Positions 59,337 to 64,000 of a stretch of DNA of 64,000 nt are shown piece by piece. The position numbers and the translations under genes are program-made. A model generated the notes under the pieces. That model was not told the origin of the DNA, searched no databases, and worked only from the letters and a program-made list of their open reading frames with translations. This DNA is from Rhizobium aethiopicum (lineage in GTDB: Bacteria > Pseudomonadota > Alphaproteobacteria > Rhizobiales > Rhizobiaceae), in contig NZ_FMAJ01000010.1 in the NCBI RefSeq assembly GCF_900094625.1, forward strand, positions 1 through 64,000, written 5' to 3'. How positions within the stretch are numbered: position 1 is the stretch's first letter; each line of letters starts with the position of its first letter.

Positions 59337-59477
59337 CATTTCATCGCCGGGAATGGGCACGCCGGCACGCATGGTTAACATCGCTTTAACCCGACTCTGG
59401 TTAGGTAGAGCGGACGCATTTGGCATGGCGAGGCTTCGGCGATTCGCATGCCCTCAGGCATTGGACGGGTTAGACAC

Positions 59478-62150
59478 ATGGCAAGAAGCACGTCGCCGGC
59501 AATGGATGGCCGTCCGGATCGGTTCTCCTTCTCGGCATTCATGCTGCGGCAGATCCAGGCACTCATCGGCTTTGCGATCTTTCTGCTGCTGGCGTTCTCA
59601 GTCGCGGCGCTGGCGACATGGAACGTCGCCGATCCGAGCTATTCCTACGCTACCGCCAATCTGCCGACGAATATTCTCGGCTACAGCGGCGCTGCCTTTG
59701 CCGACATAGTCATGCAGTTCCTGGGGCTTGCCAGCGTCGTGTCCATACTGCCGATCGTCGCGTGGGCGCTGACGATGATCTCTGGCCGTCGCTTCGACCG
59801 TATCCCCGCCCGCATCGGCGCCTGGCTTGCCGGCTCTGTGCTTTCCTCAGCCGTCATCGGCTGTTTCCCGCCGCCGCTCACCTGGCCGATCCCGAACGGT
59901 ATCGGCGGCGTCATCGGCGACATGATCCTGCGCTTTCCCGCACTTTTCGTCGGTGCTTATCCCACCGGCACTTTCGCCATGGTCGTCGGCTGCATCTTTG
60001 CAGTGCCGACCGCGTGGATGATGCTCTTTGCGTCGGGCCTTGTCGGCCGCAGCGAGGCGGATGACGAAATCGAGGACGATTATGTCGAGACGAGGAGCAA
60101 GGCGCGGGTCGTCGGAGACGAGGACGAGGAAGATGACGAGTCGCGCTGGGTTGCTTTCAGCGGCGCCATGACACATGCCTGGTACATGAGCCAGGGCCGG
60201 CTGCGCCGGCTCTTCGGCATGGGACCGCGCAAGCGACGCCAGGGCGATTTCGAGTCGCCCTATGATTTCAACGATGATGAGTTCGGCACGCTGAACGAAC
60301 CGGTCCGCGCCAAAGCGCCGGCCGGCCGCGGGGAGCGCATGGAGCCGTCGATGGAACCGCGAGCGGCTTCGTCCCGCCGCGTCGCCGCCCCGCCGTCGCT
60401 TTCCATCGACGACGAGGATGAGGATGACGATCCGCCCTTCGACGCCGACATGCCGCCGCGCCCGGCCGACATTCTGCCCGACGATGATGACGATGACTGG
60501 ATGATCCGCGCGCCGGCGAAAGCCGCCGGCAAGCCGGAGCCTCGCGTCGTGCCTGCGATCGCGCGTCCGAAGCCCGGCGCCCGTGGCGAGCGGGAAGCAC
60601 AGGGTTCGTTCATTCGTCCGGAGGGGTTCCAGCTTCCCTCGATGCATTTGCTCGCTGAGCCCAGGAACGTGGTGCGAGATTCGACACTGTCGGCCGATGC
60701 GCTGGAGCAGAATGCCCGCATGCTCGAGGGCGTGCTCGAGGATTTCGGCGTCAAGGGCGAGATCATCCATGTCCGTCCCGGCCCCGTCGTCACCCTTTAC
60801 GAACTGGAGCCGGCGCCCGGCATCAAGTCGTCGCGCGTCATCGGCCTGGCCGACGATATCGCCCGCTCGATGAGCGCCATTGCCGCCCGCGTTGCCGTCG
60901 TGCCGGGCCGCAATGCGATCGGCATCGAACTGCCGAACCAGACGCGCGAGACCGTCTATCTGCGCGAATTGATCGCGTCGCGGGATTTCGACGGCAGCAA
61001 GGCCAAGCTCGCCATGGCGCTCGGCAAGACCATCGGCGGCGAAGCCGTCATCGCCGACCTTGCGAAGATGCCGCACCTGCTCGTCGCCGGCACCACCGGT
61101 TCGGGCAAATCGGTGGCCATCAACACGATGATCCTGTCGCTGCTCTACCGCATGACGCCGGAACAGTGCCGGCTAATCATGATCGATCCGAAGATGCTCG
61201 AACTCTCCGTCTATGACGGGATTCCGCATCTGCTTTCGCCTGTCGTCACCGATCCGAAGAAAGCCGTCGTCGCGCTCAAATGGACGGTGCGCGAGATGGA
61301 AGAGCGCTACAAGAAGATGTCGAAGATCGGTGTGCGCAACATCGACGGCTTCAATACGCGCGTCGAACAGGCGCTGTCGAAGGGCGAGGTTATCTCCCGC
61401 ACGGTGCAGACCGGCTTCGACCGCCATACCGGCGAAGCCATGTACGAGACCGAGGAATTCGACCTCAGGCCGATGCCCTATATCGTCGTCATCATCGACG
61501 AGATGGCCGATCTGATGATGGTTGCCGGCAAGGACATCGAAGGGGCGGTCCAACGCCTGGCGCAGATGGCGCGTGCGGCGGGCATCCACGTGATCATGGC
61601 GACGCAGCGACCGTCGGTCGACGTCATCACCGGCACGATCAAGGCGAACTTCCCGACCCGCATCTCCTTCCAGGTCACGTCGAAGATCGACAGCCGCACC
61701 ATTCTCGGCGAACAGGGCGCCGAACAGCTGCTCGGCATGGGCGACATGCTCTACATGGCTGGCGGCGGGCGTATCCAGCGTGTCCACGGTCCGTTCGTTT
61801 CGGATGTCGAGGTGGAAGAGATCGTCTCTTACCTGAAGACGCAGGGTTCGCCGCAATATCTCGACGCGATTACCGCCGATGATGACGAGGACGGCGATTA
61901 TGGCGGTGGCGGCCCGGCAGGCACGTCGAACCTTTCGGAATCGGAAGATCCCTATGATCAGGCCGTCGCCATTGTGTTGCGCGACGGAAAGGCTTCGACC
62001 TCCTACGTCCAACGCCGACTCGGTATCGGCTATAACCGCGCCGCCTCGCTGATCGAGCGTATGGAGAAGGAAGGCATCATCGGACCGGCCAACCATGCCG
62101 GCAAACGAGAAATCCTCGTTCCGACCGAGGGTGACATCCTCGACCGCTGA
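59478..62150 (+). CDS. ftsK: DNA translocase FtsK
   Basis: Septum-located ATPase that pumps chromosomal DNA during division. 890 residues. Four N-terminal membrane helices (about 30-190) are followed by an acidic, proline-rich linker (about 195-400, with runs such as DDEDEDDDPP). The RecA-like motor has Walker A GTTGSGKSVAIN (about 537) and Walker B YIVVIIDEMADLMM. The C-terminal gamma winged-helix domain (about 825-890) has VQRRLGIGYNRAASLIERMEKEGI, which reads KOPS sequences. The start is ATG 59478; ATG 59448 would add ten residues. Confidence 0.94.
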   Translation: MARSTSPAMDGRPDRFSFSAFMLRQIQALIGFAIFLLLAFSVAALATWNVADPSYSYATANLPTNILGYSGAAFADIVMQFLGLASVVSILPIVAWALTMISGRRFDRIPARIGAWLAGSVLSSAVIGCFPPPLTWPIPNGIGGVIGDMILRFPALFVGAYPTGTFAMVVGCIFAVPTAWMMLFASGLVGRSEADDEIEDDYVETRSKARVVGDEDEEDDESRWVAFSGAMTHAWYMSQGRLRRLFGMGPRKRRQGDFESPYDFNDDEFGTLNEPVRAKAPAGRGERMEPSMEPRAASSRRVAAPPSLSIDDEDEDDDPPFDADMPPRPADILPDDDDDDWMIRAPAKAAGKPEPRVVPAIARPKPGARGEREAQGSFIRPEGFQLPSMHLLAEPRNVVRDSTLSADALEQNARMLEGVLEDFGVKGEIIHVRPGPVVTLYELEPAPGIKSSRVIGLADDIARSMSAIAARVAVVPGRNAIGIELPNQTRETVYLRELIASRDFDGSKAKLAMALGKTIGGEAVIADLAKMPHLLVAGTTGSGKSVAINTMILSLLYRMTPEQCRLIMIDPKMLELSVYDGIPHLLSPVVTDPKKAVVALKWTVREMEERYKKMSKIGVRNIDGFNTRVEQALSKGEVISRTVQTGFDRHTGEAMYETEEFDLRPMPYIVVIIDEMADLMMVAGKDIEGAVQRLAQMARAAGIHVIMATQRPSVDVITGTIKANFPTRISFQVTSKIDSRTILGEQGAEQLLGMGDMLYMAGGGRIQRVHGPFVSDVEVEEIVSYLKTQGSPQYLDAITADDDEDGDYGGGGPAGTSNLSESEDPYDQAVAIVLRDGKASTSYVQRRLGIGYNRAASLIERMEKEGIIGPANHAGKREILVPTEGDILDR

Positions 62151-62290
62151 GACAAGCGCCATATATTTCTGGTGGGGCCGCTTTGGCGGAAACGTGATGG
62201 CATTAACGCCGGTCTCTTTTCGTGCGCCGATCGCAACGCCTTGAAGACGCCGCCTTTCGGCGGCATCCAGATCGCATAAAGGAGATTTAG

Positions 62291-62959
62291 ATGCGTAACT
62301 CCGATTCCTTCCTCTCCGGCCTGGCGATGACGCGCCGCGATCTTCTCGGCGCTTGTGCCGTTGCTGCGGTCGCTAGCACGGTCCCCTTGGCCGCCATCGC
62401 GCAGGCGGCAGCGCCGGCCTCCGGCACGGCGCAGGCAATCGCCGATCATTTCTCCGGCGTGACGACGATGCAGGGCGAATTCGTCCAGTTCGGTCCGCGC
62501 GGCGAACAGACCGGCGGCAAGTTCTTTATCCAGCGCCCGGGCAAGCTGCGGTTCAACTATGACGACCCGTCGCCGATGAGGGTAATCGCCGACGGCAAGA
62601 ATGTCGCCATCGGCAATAGCAAGCTCAAGACCTGGGATCTCTATCCGCTCTCCAAGACCCCGCTCAGCCTGCTCCTGGCGCAGCGTATCGACCTTTCCGC
62701 CGGCATGGTGAAGGGCGTGAAGGAGGAGTCGGACCTGACGACGATCTCGCTCGGCAACAATACGGTGTTCGGAAACTCGACCATCACCATGATGTTCGAT
62801 CCGAAGACTTACGACCTGCGTCAGTGGACGATCACCGACAACCAGGGCAAGGATACGTCGGTGATGATCTTCAACGTCAAGACGGGCGTGCAGTTCGACG
62901 ACCGCGTCTTTCGGGTGCCTTACGAAAGCATTCCGGGCACGGCGGCTTCACGCGACTGA
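62291..62959 (+). CDS. lolA: Outer-membrane lipoprotein carrier LolA
   Basis: Periplasmic chaperone that ferries lipoproteins from LolCDE to LolB. 222 residues: an N-terminal export signal with a twin-arginine-like motif (MTRRDLLGACAVAAVAS) ends near IAQAAA. The LolA fold follows with TTMQGEFVQFGPRGEQTGGKF (split), RPGKLRFNYDDPSPMRVIADG and the C-terminal FDDRVFRVPYE. AAAGGAGATTTAG precedes ATG 62291. The terminal region is shorter than in E. coli, as is usual in alphaproteobacteria. Confidence 0.9.
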   Translation: MRNSDSFLSGLAMTRRDLLGACAVAAVASTVPLAAIAQAAAPASGTAQAIADHFSGVTTMQGEFVQFGPRGEQTGGKFFIQRPGKLRFNYDDPSPMRVIADGKNVAIGNSKLKTWDLYPLSKTPLSLLLAQRIDLSAGMVKGVKEESDLTTISLGNNTVFGNSTITMMFDPKTYDLRQWTITDNQGKDTSVMIFNVKTGVQFDDRVFRVPYESIPGTAASRD

Positions 62960-63112
62960 ATCCTTTTCGGTTGATCTCCGGCCGCTTTTGCAAGCGGCCG
63001 GTTCCCTCACGTGTGCCTTTGTTCTAAAGCCCTTTCATGAAAACGCGCCAGGGTCGAGCCACTGTTCTGTGGTTCGGCTGGCAGGCGTGATCGGATGCAA
63101 GAGGGCATGGGC

Positions 63113-63916
63113 ATGGGCTTTTCAATCACCACCTGGAACATCAACTCGGTGCGGTTGCGCATGCCGATCGTTGAGCAGCTCGTTCTCAAGCACAGGCCGG
63201 ATATTCTCTGCCTGCAGGAGACCAAGGTACCGAACGAGCTCTTTCCGGCCGCGCCGTTGCGGGCCATGGGTTACGATCACATCATCATCCACGGCCAGAA
63301 GGGCTATCATGGCGTGGCGATCGCCTCGCGCATCCCGCTGACGGAGGATCACCGGCAGGATTATTGCGGCGTCGGCGATGCCCGCCACATATCGGCGGTG
63401 TTCGAGCGCGGCAATCGCCGCATCCGGCTGCACAATTTCTACGTCCCGGCCGGCGGCGACGAGCCGGACCGCACGATCAATCCGAAATTCGGCCATAAGC
63501 TCGATTTCATCGAGGAGATGAAGCTCTTGAAAGCCAATGGCGAGGCCAATACGTCGGCCATCCTGGTCGGTGACCTCAATATCGCGCCACTGGAGCACGA
63601 CGTCTGGTCGCACAAGCAGCTGCTGAAAATCGTCAGCCATACGCCTGTCGAAACCGACGGGCTGCTCGAGGTGATGAAACGCGGCGCCTGGCTCGATCTC
63701 ATGCGCCAGCACGTGCCGGCCAGCGAGAAGCTTTACACCTGGTGGAGCTACCGCGCCAAGGACTGGGAGGCGGCCGACCGCGGCCGCCGACTCGACCATA
63801 TCTGGTCGTCATCGGATCTCGGGCCGCATCTCCAGCGGATCGAGATCCTGAAGGAGGCGCGCGGCTGGGACCGGCCGTCGGACCACGTGCCGGTGACGGC
63901 GCATTTTGATTTCTGA
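63113..63916 (+). CDS. xthA: Exodeoxyribonuclease III
   Basis: Mg-dependent AP endonuclease and 3'-exonuclease in base-excision repair. 267 residues. Catalytic motifs are TWNINSVRLR (about 7-16), CLQETKVP with the metal glutamate, FYVPAGGDEPD, VGDLNIAPLEHDVW, and the C-terminal RRLDHIWSS and PSDHVPVTA. The start is ATG 63113 because AGAGGG lies 8 bases upstream; ATG 63095 and 63107 are worse placed. It has no overlap with lolA (154-base gap). Confidence 0.93.
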   Translation: MGFSITTWNINSVRLRMPIVEQLVLKHRPDILCLQETKVPNELFPAAPLRAMGYDHIIIHGQKGYHGVAIASRIPLTEDHRQDYCGVGDARHISAVFERGNRRIRLHNFYVPAGGDEPDRTINPKFGHKLDFIEEMKLLKANGEANTSAILVGDLNIAPLEHDVWSHKQLLKIVSHTPVETDGLLEVMKRGAWLDLMRQHVPASEKLYTWWSYRAKDWEAADRGRRLDHIWSSSDLGPHLQRIEILKEARGWDRPSDHVPVTAHFDF

Positions 63917-63922
63917 TGGCAA

Positions 63923-64000
63923 TCAACTAAAGCGGTGGAACTGGCTTGCGGCCTTTGCCGCAAGTTCCGCCAGGTTGTCGCGGATGCGGTTTTCGATCAG
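63923..64000 (-). CDS. C-terminal end of an unidentified protein (cut by the window)
   Basis: The minus strand reads LIENRIRDNLAELAAKAASQ then FHRFS and a TGA at 63923-63925, with good codon bias and an open frame to the window edge. Only 25 residues are visible, forming an amphipathic helix. No family can be named. It converges on xthA with 6 bases between stops. Confidence 0.5.
   Translation of the reverse strand: MIENRIRDNLAELAAKAASQFHRFS

Noticed and set aside
1..64000. Genomic island, prophage or transposon
   Set aside because: No integrase, transposase, phage or plasmid genes, and no abrupt change in base or codon use were seen. The tRNA-Gly at 52.2 kb has no direct repeat of its 3' end nearby that I could find.

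Overview
This 64 kb window is ordinary-looking chromosome from a Rhizobium of the etli/leguminosarum type. The basis is the complete cyclic beta-1,2-glucan locus (ndvA, opgC, ndvB), a PHB-metabolism pair (phaA/phaR), many binding-protein-dependent ABC transporters, high GC with tidy codon use, and several copies of a bipartite palindromic repeat that looks like the Rhizobium-specific intergenic mosaic element (RIME). I see no phage, insertion sequence, CRISPR array or integrase.

Layout. 1-9.2 kb: phaA (cut by the window edge), phaR, rpmF, a glutathione transferase, a 2H-phosphoesterase-like protein, mtgA, ispA, hisC, ispG and an MFS transporter. 9.2-12.7 kb: an amino-acid ABC operon and an FMN reductase. 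13-17.4 kb: pyc and a LuxR-type regulator with no luxI nearby. 17.7-30.2 kb: cyclic glucan synthesis (ndvB), export (ndvA) and probable succinylation (opgC). 30.4-31.3 kb: small hypothetical genes, two of them with clear ribosome binding sites. 31.4-37.8 kb: a peptide ABC operon with translationally coupled genes, led by a dipeptidase. 38-42 kb: an inositol/rhizopine-type sugar ABC operon with GGAA-N6-TTCC palindromes upstream, and a frameshifted DUF1993 gene. 42.5-46.3 kb: a sulfatase/phosphonate-ester-hydrolase-like gene, galE, a ThuA-like gene and a DUF2934 gene. 46.4-52.0 kb: the RNA-repair locus described below. 52-64 kb: tRNA-Gly, a prolyl-tRNA editing protein, a CnoX-like thioredoxin, a Lon-N protein, Trm112, a UbiH-type hydroxylase, tesB, glnK-amtB, ftsK, lolA, xthA, and the end of an unidentified gene.

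The most interesting region is 46.4-52.0 kb. A Ro60/TROVE protein gene (rsr) and an RNA ligase gene (rtcB) lie on the minus strand behind a near-consensus sigma-54 promoter. The sigma-54 activator gene rtcR (CARF + AAA+ with GAFTGA) is divergent. The roughly 750 bases between rsr and rtcB are not protein-coding. They hold five tandem units, each closed by its own helix whose two strands differ from unit to unit but stay complementary. Each carries a GNCGAAUG-like block (one G-to-A equivalent change in unit 4), and four also carry a tRNA T-arm. In the first unit the T-arm, a 7-bp acceptor helix and a canonical D-arm occur in circularly permuted order. I read this as an array of five Y RNAs with tRNA-mimic modules, presumably bound by the Ro60 protein. 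No rtcA is present.
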